A stretch of DNA of 57,124 bases from a virus. Position 1 is the first letter of the stretch. Each line of letters begins with the position of its first letter. Positions 46,201 through 55,549 of the stretch are shown one piece after another. The position numbers and the translations under genes are program-made. Under the pieces are notes generated by a model that saw only the letters and a list, made by a program, of their open reading frames with translations, had not been told where the DNA came from and did no database searches. Where the stretch lies: positions 1 through 57,124 of the IMG/VR virus record IMGVR_UViG_3300042261_000671. One strand, written 5' to 3'.

Positions 46201-49116
46201 ATGGCAGAGCAAGACACAAGACAAGCTACAAAACCAGGTTACTACGACGTTCAAAGCGTTGTAGATATAGACTCTGAAAATTTTAAATATGGTCTAGGAT
46301 ATTATAATGGAAAATATCAAGATCCTTGGTTCTTTTTTCAAGACCCTTTACTTCCAACTTACGATATTGTTTTAGACACAGAAAGATCTCCTTTATTACT
46401 TACTCACACAGGTGATACCTATAGGAATGGTTTATGTAACTTTTTAAATGATTATAATGATATTTATTCTATAAGAGCACGTGGGAAAATATATGACGAG
46501 TTTATTAAAACATTATATACTTTATTTAACACAGAATTTAATCAAAAAGAAAGAAATAAATCATATTATATTAATAGTATAACTGGTTTAGATAAACTTA
46601 CTGCTAGAATTGTAGATTTTGAAAAAGAAAAAATTACTATAACTCTCAACGAAGATGTGTCTATGGTAGCTTTGTACCTTTCACAACTATATAACAATTT
46701 ATCATATTCATATAGAGATCAACACCAGATGATTCCAGCTAATTTATTAAGATTTAATATGTATGTTAAAGTTCGTGATGTCAGAAATATGCCTTTATAT
46801 TTACCAGACGGAACTGGCACAACTTTATCATTTGAACACTCTTATGTAATATATTTTTTAAGAGATTGTACGTTTGATTTCAAAAAGGCTAAAAACTTTG
46901 AAGATAATTTAACTGCTGGAGGATTTGACGCTGGGGCACCAACGAAACCTTCAACTATATCTTTTGATGTTACATATAAATCTATTGAAATAGAATCAGA
47001 ATTTCCACTCATCATGGATAATTTTGAAAATGGTAGTAGTGCTTTGAAATTGAATAATAAAGATAAAGATGTTCTCGGTTATATAAATGGACAATATACA
47101 GACGCAGATAATTCATATGGTCTAAATTCAGTATTTATTAATAATTATAAATCTCCAGACAGTATTCTAGATAAGTTTTATAAAGATTATAACAGAGGAA
47201 AAGACAATCCAACTGAAAGAGTATGGGATAGCGACGTTGTGGTTAATAAAGGACAAGATCCAAAATGGGTATCAGCATCAAGTTCAGATACAGTTCCTGA
47301 AGTAATAAATAATAATAGAACAGACACTTTAGACAATAAATCCGTAGTAGATAAAGATAAGACTATGACTAAAGAAGAGCTTGATAATTATAAATCTGAT
47401 ACATTATCACAAAAATCAGTAGTCGATCCAGATAAAATTATGACTGAAGAGCAATTGGATAACTTCAGAAGTGATGAACTTAACGATTGGCATCTATACG
47501 ATCCATCTGTCTTTGAGGGTCAATGGAATATGGGATTTGGATATTCCGAACCTGAACTTGAGGCTCTTAGAAACAGTTTCATGAATGAAATAAATTTAGG
47601 AGGTTTCTTATGGAATCTTCCAGAATATATAATAAATTTCTTCCTTGGCGGATTACACGGTATAAATCCATTACTTCCAATTTATATAGATACTTATGCT
47701 CCAGATATAAGAGGATTGAATTATATTCATACATATGAAAATAAACCATTTATTAATCAATCTCCAGATATTATAATTACTGGACATACTGATCAAGGAA
47801 TTGGTTTAAATGGAGAAACTATAGACACAAATGCAAATCCACACGGAACAATATCTGGACATATAGACACTACTATTCATCCAAAACAACCGTTGACAGG
47901 ACACATTGATACAACGATTAAACCTAAACCACCTTTCAATGAATTTATACCATTTGCTTTACGTCCAAGAATACCTTTATCTGGACGTATAGATACTTCA
48001 TTCAAGATACAATCTCCTTTATTTGGCTATATAGATACAACTGTTAGACCACACGGTCAAGTTCTTGGTATAATTGATATGACTATTAAACCAAGACCTC
48101 CTTTGAATGAAAGAATTGATACAACTCCAAGACCTCACGATGCAACTCTTGGATATTTGTATCAAAATTCTCCTTTTGTGAGAAATGCAAATCTTGGAGT
48201 CTTGTATGTTGGAGTGACACATGATAATATTCCACTTATAACATATTTATATGGTAAAACTACCAAGTTCAACGATTTATCAAATTATAGAGCATATAAC
48301 AATGTAGCCAATGAAAGTAAACCATTGAATAATATTAAAATAGATCAGACTGTTAGAGATATTGCACCTTTTGTAGAAACCAGAGATTATAATAATAACA
48401 TTGATGTAGAGAAGACGTTAAATGATCTTATTCTTTATAATAATAATGTTAATAAAATTAATAATTTGAACTTATTAACTGTCGTGAAAGAAATACCTCA
48501 AGAAAAAGTATTTAATCCAACCAGATTATATACTAATGCTGAGTTTAATAGAGTGTTAGAAACTGTTTATTTATATCCTAAAGTTTCATCAACAAAAACT
48601 TTAAAGGAAGAAACGCTCTATGAAAAAGTATTTACTAATAAGACTCTAAATAAAGAATATATATTGGCAACATCAAGATTTATTCCAGAAGTTGAACTTG
48701 GTAAAATAGATCTTACTATAGAAAAAACATCTCCAGTTAAATTGGGTTCTGTATATCCAGAAGTAGAAAGTGTAACTAAAAAGTTATTGGTTCCTGAAAA
48801 ATTATTTCAACCAAAAGAAAGAAAATTCAATGATTTAGGTAATGTTTACACAAATCCAAAAAATGATACGAATTTAATCAATCCATTGAAGCCAATAATT
48901 GTAGATGTAACTCTTAAAGAAGAAGATGAATATCCTGTTAGACTAAATAAATCTGATAAGATTGAACAAAAAATTCCAATTGAAAAGGAAATAGATTTAG
49001 GTAGTATTGATCAATCAAGCCTGAACGAAAAAAGATCAGGGTTGAAAGATAGTGATAATATAAGACCTAATGAAATAAAAGAAAAACAAGGATTAAATAA
49101 CGAAAGGCTTAGATAA
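46201..49116 (+). CDS. Large tail/baseplate structural protein with IDTT repeats
   Basis: A 971-residue protein. The N-terminal domain (about 1-290) includes 'KYGLGYYNGKYQDPWFFFQD' and 'VYLSQLYNNLSYSYRDQHQM'-like helices and beta strands. A linker has two 'KSVVDKDKTMTKEELDNYKS'-like units (about residues 380-420). Residues about 527-654 carry seven to eight units of 16 residues around G-x-I-D-T-T-x-x-P-(K/R/H)-x-P/Q-L. The last 270 residues have 'L.N.Y.....F' stretches and a charged tail. Between the hub and the gp5-like gene, it may be a baseplate arm or fibre-anchoring protein. No homologue recognised. Confidence 0.65.
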   Translation: MAEQDTRQATKPGYYDVQSVVDIDSENFKYGLGYYNGKYQDPWFFFQDPLLPTYDIVLDTERSPLLLTHTGDTYRNGLCNFLNDYNDIYSIRARGKIYDEFIKTLYTLFNTEFNQKERNKSYYINSITGLDKLTARIVDFEKEKITITLNEDVSMVALYLSQLYNNLSYSYRDQHQMIPANLLRFNMYVKVRDVRNMPLYLPDGTGTTLSFEHSYVIYFLRDCTFDFKKAKNFEDNLTAGGFDAGAPTKPSTISFDVTYKSIEIESEFPLIMDNFENGSSALKLNNKDKDVLGYINGQYTDADNSYGLNSVFINNYKSPDSILDKFYKDYNRGKDNPTERVWDSDVVVNKGQDPKWVSASSSDTVPEVINNNRTDTLDNKSVVDKDKTMTKEELDNYKSDTLSQKSVVDPDKIMTEEQLDNFRSDELNDWHLYDPSVFEGQWNMGFGYSEPELEALRNSFMNEINLGGFLWNLPEYIINFFLGGLHGINPLLPIYIDTYAPDIRGLNYIHTYENKPFINQSPDIIITGHTDQGIGLNGETIDTNANPHGTISGHIDTTIHPKQPLTGHIDTTIKPKPPFNEFIPFALRPRIPLSGRIDTSFKIQSPLFGYIDTTVRPHGQVLGIIDMTIKPRPPLNERIDTTPRPHDATLGYLYQNSPFVRNANLGVLYVGVTHDNIPLITYLYGKTTKFNDLSNYRAYNNVANESKPLNNIKIDQTVRDIAPFVETRDYNNNIDVEKTLNDLILYNNNVNKINNLNLLTVVKEIPQEKVFNPTRLYTNAEFNRVLETVYLYPKVSSTKTLKEETLYEKVFTNKTLNKEYILATSRFIPEVELGKIDLTIEKTSPVKLGSVYPEVESVTKKLLVPEKLFQPKERKFNDLGNVYTNPKNDTNLINPLKPIIVDVTLKEEDEYPVRLNKSDKIEQKIPIEKEIDLGSIDQSSLNEKRSGLKDSDNIRPNEIKEKQGLNNERLR
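47781..48162 (+). repeat. Degenerate 48-base coding repeats (IDTTI-x-P units)
   Basis: Units such as 'GHIDTTIHPKQPL', 'GHIDTTIKPKPPF', 'GRIDTSFKIQSPL', 'GYIDTTVRPHGQV' and 'GIIDMTIKPRPPL' follow each other at about 16 residues. They look like strands of a beta-solenoid or a flexible arm. Confidence 0.8.
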
Positions 49117-50063
49117 TGAAAGATTTAGACAGACTATGGGTAGGATTAGTAGAAGATAATAAAGATCCAGATAGACTTGGTAGATGTAAAGTTAGAGTTC
49201 AAAGTATATATGATGATATACCTGTGGAAGATATTCCCTGGGCATCGCCAATAAAAAGTTTGAGTTCTAGATCTTTTGAGGTTCCTGCTGTTGGGAAGAT
49301 AGTATCTGCATTTTTCCCAAATGATAATTTATATGAGCCATATTATTTTTATGCTGATCACTATAATGTAAATCTTAGTAAGAAACTTCTAGATTTAAGT
49401 GATGATGAATATGGTAATTTTATAGCGATGGCATTTGATCATAAAACGAAAGTATATTCTGATGACAGTGCTCTCACTATGGATTATATGTATAATAAAA
49501 TAACTATTACCAATGACGATATAAATCTAGAAATGAAAGATAGTCAAAGGAAAGTTAATATTGGATGTAAGACTGCAGATCAACAAGCAGTTCTCGGTAA
49601 TCACTGGTTTGATTGGATGGATAAATTTGTAGAAACATTATTAAAACCAGAATCTTTAATAGGAAATAATGGTTCTCCAGTGCTTAAATCTGAATTGGAT
49701 CAATTGTTGATTAAATATCAATTAATAAGAGAAACGTTCCTTTCAGATTATGTTTATATAGTGGATGATAATAAAGTTGATAAATTAGAAATGAAATATA
49801 ATAGCCCTATTATGGACGATGGCGTGAAGATAAATAACACGCCTGTGGCTGGAAATAATGATACTAACGATCCAAACGCTCAAAGTTTATCAGATAAATT
49901 AAAAGAACAAAAAGACAAAGAATTAGATAAATTGAAAAAGGCTATGCCTAGCGACGCTTTAGCTAAGGATCATTTTATTGATTTACCTGAAGATCCTACA
50001 GCTAATAATATGATGACAGGTGGAGGAGGCGATATTACAGTATATTATGAAGTGAAAAAATAA
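49116..50063 (+). CDS. Hub/spike base protein with gp5-type OB fold
   Basis: A 315-residue protein. Residues 1-85 are a gp5/VgrG-type OB fold: 'LWVGLVEDNKDPDRLGRCKV' then 'RVQSIYDDIPVEDIPWASPI' and 'VPAVGKIVSAFFPND'. A charged helical region and a disordered C-terminus with Gly/Met repeats ('NNMMTGGGGDI') follow. The lysozyme domain of T4 gp5 is absent; a peptidase is encoded by the next gene instead. The triple-helix spike is not obvious, so a separate tip may exist. Confidence 0.75.
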   Translation: MKDLDRLWVGLVEDNKDPDRLGRCKVRVQSIYDDIPVEDIPWASPIKSLSSRSFEVPAVGKIVSAFFPNDNLYEPYYFYADHYNVNLSKKLLDLSDDEYGNFIAMAFDHKTKVYSDDSALTMDYMYNKITITNDDINLEMKDSQRKVNIGCKTADQQAVLGNHWFDWMDKFVETLLKPESLIGNNGSPVLKSELDQLLIKYQLIRETFLSDYVYIVDDNKVDKLEMKYNSPIMDDGVKINNTPVAGNNDTNDPNAQSLSDKLKEQKDKELDKLKKAMPSDALAKDHFIDLPEDPTANNMMTGGGGDITVYYEVKK

Positions 50064-50071
50064 ATCTTAAA

Positions 50072-51250
50072 ATGGCTGGTTACGTTTATACATTATTACA
50101 AATAAGCACAAATGATTACGAAATAGATGTCTATGAAGTCCAAAGTAACGGACATGAAAATTTGATTTTTTCAGAACATCAATTTGGAGATCCAAATACC
50201 GCAATTAATACCGCTAAGAATGAACTCCAAGAAGATTATCCTGGTGTAGAAAATATGCAACCAAAACAAAGCGGAACTTCAGGAACTAGTTCACCTCAAA
50301 CATCCGCCGGGTCTTCATTTAATAATGTGGGGTCAGCTCCTGCAATCACACCAACAGGAGGTTCAGGAACTACAGGCATTGGGTCTAATAATTCATCAAT
50401 GGTTGAAATTACAAAAGAAAGATATGATGAGATAAAAAATAAAGAACTGTCAGAAAATAATCTTGACGTATATGAAGTAGTCGACGATCAACAAGACGCC
50501 GATGACATGATAGCAGCAGGTAATTTTGCAGGAGTAGACGAAGGAGATGTGATTAATGAAAGTGATTCTAATTGGATATTTACAGCCCCTGATGACAGTA
50601 AGTATGTAGATAAAAACACAAGAAATAATAGTGTTTCCCCACCAAACGGGGCCACTCCATTCACTGGCGGGGGAGTCGGATTTAATTGTTCTGATATTCA
50701 AAACAATTTTAATTCAAATCTTAAAATTTCAAAATATTTTACATTAGGTCAGGTTGCAGTTGATTTTAGTAGATTGAAAGACAAAACAGTAGGAGACAAG
50801 ACATATACTAAATATCAATTGGCTTGCAATCTTAAAGCTTTAGCCGTGAATGTTTTAGATAAAATAAAAGATCAATATCCAGATATGACTATAAATAGTA
50901 CTATTAGAAATCTTGGAACTAAATCAGAACACGAAACTGCTCAAGCTGCTGACTTAATATTTCCAAAGCATAAGAAGAAAGAATATTATGATATAGTATT
51001 ATGGATATATCAAAATACGCCGTGGAATCAATTGTTTATCGAATATAGACCAAATAATAGCACTTATAAGGGAGTTTCTTATAAAGGAAATCCTAGAGGT
51101 GGTTGGATTCATGTATCTTTTCAACAAAAAGGAAACCAAGTATATGGCGCTCCTCACAATTGGGGATGTATGGTAAATGATAAATTTGAAAATCCTGGCT
51201 CTTTTAAGTCATTCACTAATCCAATGGCTAATAATGATTGGTATGCATAA
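50072..51250 (+). CDS. Tail-associated M15-type peptidoglycan peptidase
   Basis: A 392-residue protein. The N-terminal part has a small domain and a Ser/Gly/Thr linker (about residues 72-110), then a second acidic domain. Residues about 215-380 are a D-Ala-D-Ala peptidase-like domain: 'SEHETAQAADLIF' (His287 and Asp294, the SxHxxGxAxD motif with Gln for Gly) and 'WIHVSF' (second zinc His near 347). Placed at the end of the hub operon, it is the likely enzyme that opens peptidoglycan during DNA entry, replacing the gp5 lysozyme. Confidence 0.82.
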   Translation: MAGYVYTLLQISTNDYEIDVYEVQSNGHENLIFSEHQFGDPNTAINTAKNELQEDYPGVENMQPKQSGTSGTSSPQTSAGSSFNNVGSAPAITPTGGSGTTGIGSNNSSMVEITKERYDEIKNKELSENNLDVYEVVDDQQDADDMIAAGNFAGVDEGDVINESDSNWIFTAPDDSKYVDKNTRNNSVSPPNGATPFTGGGVGFNCSDIQNNFNSNLKISKYFTLGQVAVDFSRLKDKTVGDKTYTKYQLACNLKALAVNVLDKIKDQYPDMTINSTIRNLGTKSEHETAQAADLIFPKHKKKEYYDIVLWIYQNTPWNQLFIEYRPNNSTYKGVSYKGNPRGGWIHVSFQQKGNQVYGAPHNWGCMVNDKFENPGSFKSFTNPMANNDWYA

Positions 51251-51262
51251 TTTAATATATAG
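51251..51262 (+). promoter_or_regulatory. TATATA-type promoter element
   Basis: TTTAATATATAG lies 5 bases before ATG 51268, directly after the peptidase stop. Confidence 0.44.
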
Positions 51263-51267
51263 TATTA

Positions 51268-52053
51268 ATGAAAAAAATTATTAAAACATACGAAGAATGG
51301 TATTTTAATAACGCTTCTAATCAAGATATTCCAGCTGTAGGTGTAGATCAAGAACTTGGTTATCCTAAGCGTTTTCCAGATCCTGAGGCTACTCGTACAC
51401 TTATAACTGATCCAGATGACGAATTTCAATATCCAAATAAAATAATAGAAAACACACACGGCATGACGAGTCATGCTATAAAACACATGTGGGAATTTGA
51501 TCCAAATCTATATAAACAATTAATAAGAAGAACAAAAGATATTCTAAAGAAGTATATAGATAGTGATGATATGAAAATCATAAATAAAAAAGGAGCAATC
51601 GAAGATGATATTTATGAAGATGAGGATATAGACGAAATGAGTCTTTATAATATAATAAACGCTTTAGATTTCATTCAAGATAAAACCTTCAAGAAAATGA
51701 GATTGAATGAAATTGAAAATAGAATACAAACTGAAATCATTTTACCATTAAGAAGAGAATATAAAAAGTTAATAGAAAATATTTTACAAAACGCAGTAAG
51801 AATAGAGGATTATAAACCAGAAATGGAAAATAGAGCAGTTTATTTTAATGGAGATAATGGAAGAGATTTATTATATTACGATCCTAATATTAAAGGTCTT
51901 ATGGTTGTAACAAAAGATAAAGAAAGAGTTTTTACTTTATTTGGAATAAGTAAAAATGATATTCATAGTTATTTTGCTTCATTAAATCCGGGGTCAAAGA
52001 AAACAAGACCTTCTAAAGAGACATTACAATTATTGAGAAATTACGAAAGATAA
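51268..52053 (+). CDS. Targeting-peptide protein, function unknown
   Basis: A 261-residue protein starting MKKIIKTYEEWYFNN, the targeting peptide in its TYEE form. An acidic segment ('DDIYEDEDIDEMSLYNII') and a long helical region follow, then a C-terminal domain with 'NRAVYFNGDNGRDLLYYDPN' and 'LMVVTKDKERVFTLFGIS', which looks like a small alpha/beta unit. Its 3' end overlaps the convergent gene by 13 bases. No family recognised. Confidence 0.68.
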   Translation: MKKIIKTYEEWYFNNASNQDIPAVGVDQELGYPKRFPDPEATRTLITDPDDEFQYPNKIIENTHGMTSHAIKHMWEFDPNLYKQLIRRTKDILKKYIDSDDMKIINKKGAIEDDIYEDEDIDEMSLYNIINALDFIQDKTFKKMRLNEIENRIQTEIILPLRREYKKLIENILQNAVRIEDYKPEMENRAVYFNGDNGRDLLYYDPNIKGLMVVTKDKERVFTLFGISKNDIHSYFASLNPGSKKTRPSKETLQLLRNYER

Positions 52054-52787
52054 TCTATTTTTATAGCTAAACGATAATATATTCCAACTTCGTCAGGATC
52101 AGAGTTTTCTTCTATTATAGTAAATTTATATTTATCATTACTTAATTCTTGGAATATTTTTTTATATGCTTTGAATTTGTGTCTAGTATAAGAACCTATT
52201 AAAACGTATTTCATGGAATACTCTGATAAAAAGTCCAAAAATATCTTAAATACTGTATTTAATATTCTGTGCATGTCGTTTATATTTATCTGATTTATTG
52301 ATTTCATTGGTTTATAAGCAGCGTATATTTCTCTGTTGGCATAAAATTGTTTTTGATCTGCCCAATCAATAGATACGACATCATCTAATTTCATGTATCT
52401 TTCATCATCATAATCTTTAGTATATCCGAGCGCAACATTATAAACTTCACCTGTGGTGGATTTAAATTCGTATATAAAGTCATATTCATCACGTAATGGA
52501 TTAGGCTCTTCTTTTATAAATTTATATGGATATGTATCATTAATATTAACAAATTCATATAATTTATTTTCATTGTTCCAATTTTCTTCGCCATAAGGAT
52601 CCAATTCTGGATTTTTGATCTTTTTAATTTTTTTAAACTTTTTTAATTTTTTAGAAGTTTTTGGAAAAATACAAGAAAATAAAGTATTCCTTCCTCTTGT
52701 TCTCTCTAAATCTCTCCATATTTTATAATATACAGGAATATCTTTGAGTGTCATTTCATTAATGAATTCATTATAATTTTTTATCAT
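52041..52787 (-). CDS. Targeting-peptide protein with one DPYGEENW
   Basis: A 248-residue protein starting MIKNYNEFINEMTLKD (INE site; among the best matches to the T4 peptide). A very basic stretch ('KTSKKLKKFKKIKKIKNPE') is followed directly by DPYGEENW (52578-52601), then an alpha/beta region ('VYNVALGYTKDYDDERYMKL') and a C-terminal domain with 'SMKYVLIGSYTRHKFKAYKK'. The basic patch may bind DNA. The last domain is unrecognised. Confidence 0.72.
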   Translation of the reverse strand: MIKNYNEFINEMTLKDIPVYYKIWRDLERTRGRNTLFSCIFPKTSKKLKKFKKIKKIKNPELDPYGEENWNNENKLYEFVNINDTYPYKFIKEEPNPLRDEYDFIYEFKSTTGEVYNVALGYTKDYDDERYMKLDDVVSIDWADQKQFYANREIYAAYKPMKSINQININDMHRILNTVFKIFLDFLSEYSMKYVLIGSYTRHKFKAYKKIFQELSNDKYKFTIIEENSDPDEVGIYYRLAIKIDYLS

Positions 52788-52802
52788 TATTTCATATTTT
52801 TT

Positions 52803-55481
52803 TTAATCTTCCCAAATCTCTTCTCCATATGGATCAAGTTCTGAAACTATTCTATGTGGCACTATTATTTCTCTTGCAGTATAAACTTTATCATTGTAAT
52901 CAGTAATAAATAAAAATCCTTGATCATATGATATATTTTTAACTAAGACATGAACTCTTTTGTAAACTGCTTGACCCCAATGCAACTCTCTATCAAATAC
53001 TTCTATTTCTATTTCTGTTCCTTTTATTAGTCTTTTTAGTTCTCCAACTATAGTTTTGATTCTTTGAATAGAAGGTTTCTTTTTTCCTTTTGGTTTAATT
53101 AGATCTTTTATATTTATTATTCCAGTAGATTTCATACTTTCTGAAGTTTCCCCCCAATCTTCTTCGCCGTAAGGATCTTCAGTGTTGTATATTTTATCTT
53201 TAATTTCTATTATGTATATGGGATTATGTTCATCTAATATTTTTTTCATTTTTACATCCCTTATTACAGGTTCGCCTGTATTAGACATAGTTCCGATTTT
53301 TACTTTTTTAGTATAATGAAGAAATATTTTATATTCTTCTGAAGACACGTTCTCTAGAATTACATCATTTTCGATTCTTTGTTTCCATGTAGCCGATGGA
53401 TCCATTTCCCAATACGTAAAAGTTATATTTTTTCCAATAATGTCTTTCAACCCTTCTGATATTTCTTTTGCATTTACACTATTAACATACCTAATTGGAA
53501 AAAGAGGAGTATAAACTTTTTGTGGAATTTTAGTTATCGCTTCTGTAATATGATCGATCCAATCCTCTTCACCATAAGGATCAGCATCAGAAAATATCTG
53601 TTTTGGTCCTTCATAAATTTCTAAATCAGAAGGATCACAATATTGAGACCAATTTCCCGGCCAGTCAACAAGCACTGGCCATTTTCTTCCGTGAATTACT
53701 GCTCTCACAAATCCTACATTTCCAGACATTCTGCTTCTTACTTTATCTCCTTTTTGAAGATCATCTATTGATAAATATCCATTGGATTCGACTGCCCAAT
53801 CTTCTTCCCCATAAGGATCTTCAGGGGTTATTATTCTTAGTGCTTCTCTTACATATAAAACTAAATTATCATTAACTGGAAATTCACTATATGAAGGACC
53901 ATTTTCATCACCTAGGTCTATAAATACCATAGGATATTCTGAAAATTTTTCATTAGAATAAACAGCATTCAATAATAAATATTCATTACTTCTTCCAAGA
54001 GATATGTCATTTAATTTTTGTGGATTACTAAACCAAGCTTTTATTGACACATACATTCCTATGTATTTTGATAATTCTTTTTCAATATATTTATATCTAT
54101 TTATATGAAATTTGTATTTATCATATAATGTATCCAATCTAACAATTTTTATAACATTATCTAATTTAACTCCCTCTGAAGTCCAATCTTCTTCCCCATA
54201 AGGATCTCTTTCAGATATTTCTCTTTTATTTATTATTCTAAGATCTCTACCTAAAAATATTCTATCTCCATTTAAAAATATTCTAGTTTCCCACCAATCA
54301 AAATCTCCCCACCTATTCTTTTCTACTCTAATATTCGTAATAATTTCTATTTTTGGTTCAAACTGATTATCAGGATCATATGTATAATAAAAATATTTAA
54401 CTCTTCTATCGAGTAAAATGTCTTCTAATTCTTTTTTTAAATGTTCGGAATCACTTTGACCGTAGAGCCAATGAAATTCGTCTATTAATTTATTAGTTTT
54501 AAGATATGTATATTCTACGTTATCATCAAAGCTAATATCCTTGTAGAGATATCTTTTATCATCTACATTTTTCATTTCTCTTAACCTGTTTTCCGGATTT
54601 ATATCATCACCCCAATCTTCTTCCCCGTATGGGTCATCTTCTCTATATGTGTATTTTTTATTTAATGGATAAATTTCGTGTTTTATAAAATGAATCTTAT
54701 TATTATATAAATCATTTATAATGTCAGCGAATTCTGTTAATGTAACGAGATAATCATAGTATTTTTTATAATTGCTCGCATTTTCGATTTTACACCATCT
54801 TGTAAATTCACGACTATAATTATCTGTAAATCCAAAACAAAAATATACTCCATTATCAAAAAGATGATCTTGCATATTATCAGGATCTATTTTGAATCCA
54901 TGATCTATTAAAAATTTCTTAACAGGAGATATAAGTTCGATATCTTCTTTATATACAGCAAAGAAAGTTCTTTTCAAAACTTCAAGTCCGTTTCTCACTA
55001 TAGCATCAGATAATCTATTGGCATTTATTGATGGATATTGATTTGCTTCATTTGTATCCCATACTTCTTCACCGTAAGGATCTTCTGGAATAAATCTTCT
55101 TTCAGGTTTTGCTTTCTTAACAATAGTTATAGGATAATTCATTGATAATACGTAAGTATTATTATCTTTATCGTAGATAACAACTAGACCAGCCTCTTTG
55201 TTTCTTGATCCTTTAATGCCTGAATTGCGAGGTGGGAAATATTCTATTCTTTTTATAAGTACATTTTCTGCTCTTTTTTTAAGACCTGCTAATTTAACTT
55301 CAGTAAATGACACATAATACCTAGATAAAAGGGCATTTATTCTCATTCCTAATTCTTCATCATTTATAACATGTTCATATTTTAAGTGATCTATCATACC
55401 TTTAACTGTACCAAAAGTTGTTCCAGGAAGGTCTGAAATAAATAATTCGTTTAAGGAAATGCCATTATAACTTTTAATCAT
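52803..55481 (-). CDS. Seven-motif (DPYGEExW) modular targeting-peptide protein
   Basis: An 892-residue protein starting MIKSYNGISLNELF (LNE). DPYGEExW occurs seven times, at about residues 134, 283, 426, 555, 634, 769 and 883. The copies separate stretches of about 80-150 residues that look like independent domains. The module after residue 562 has an SH3-like pattern ('KGDKVRSRMSGNVGFVRAV' then 'WPVLVDWPGNWSQY'), as do single-motif proteins elsewhere. Others contain 'YFYYTYDPDNQFEP' or 'IGKNITFTYWEMDPSATWKQ' (similar to each other). The last copy ends the protein. It reads like a chain of the small proteins of this phage fused together. Confidence 0.8.
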   Translation of the reverse strand: MIKSYNGISLNELFISDLPGTTFGTVKGMIDHLKYEHVINDEELGMRINALLSRYYVSFTEVKLAGLKKRAENVLIKRIEYFPPRNSGIKGSRNKEAGLVVIYDKDNNTYVLSMNYPITIVKKAKPERRFIPEDPYGEEVWDTNEANQYPSINANRLSDAIVRNGLEVLKRTFFAVYKEDIELISPVKKFLIDHGFKIDPDNMQDHLFDNGVYFCFGFTDNYSREFTRWCKIENASNYKKYYDYLVTLTEFADIINDLYNNKIHFIKHEIYPLNKKYTYREDDPYGEEDWGDDINPENRLREMKNVDDKRYLYKDISFDDNVEYTYLKTNKLIDEFHWLYGQSDSEHLKKELEDILLDRRVKYFYYTYDPDNQFEPKIEIITNIRVEKNRWGDFDWWETRIFLNGDRIFLGRDLRIINKREISERDPYGEEDWTSEGVKLDNVIKIVRLDTLYDKYKFHINRYKYIEKELSKYIGMYVSIKAWFSNPQKLNDISLGRSNEYLLLNAVYSNEKFSEYPMVFIDLGDENGPSYSEFPVNDNLVLYVREALRIITPEDPYGEEDWAVESNGYLSIDDLQKGDKVRSRMSGNVGFVRAVIHGRKWPVLVDWPGNWSQYCDPSDLEIYEGPKQIFSDADPYGEEDWIDHITEAITKIPQKVYTPLFPIRYVNSVNAKEISEGLKDIIGKNITFTYWEMDPSATWKQRIENDVILENVSSEEYKIFLHYTKKVKIGTMSNTGEPVIRDVKMKKILDEHNPIYIIEIKDKIYNTEDPYGEEDWGETSESMKSTGIINIKDLIKPKGKKKPSIQRIKTIVGELKRLIKGTEIEIEVFDRELHWGQAVYKRVHVLVKNISYDQGFLFITDYNDKVYTAREIIVPHRIVSELDPYGEEIWED

Positions 55482-55485
55482 AACT

Positions 55486-55496
55486 CTATATATTAA
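55486..55496 (-). promoter_or_regulatory. TATATA-type promoter element
   Basis: On the minus strand AATATATAGAG lies 4 bases before ATG 55481. Confidence 0.43.
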
Positions 55497-55549
55497 AAAA
55501 AAACCTTTAACTAATTTTTTGATAAAATATAAAAATAAATAAAATTAAT

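Noticed and set aside
47781-48162. CRISPR-like array
   Set aside because: The repeats are degenerate, 48 bases long, in frame and inside a coding sequence; no Cas genes are present.
49116-50063. Lysozyme domain in the gp5-like protein
   Set aside because: No catalytic Glu/Asp pattern of T4 lysozyme was found; the peptidase function appears to be in the next gene.
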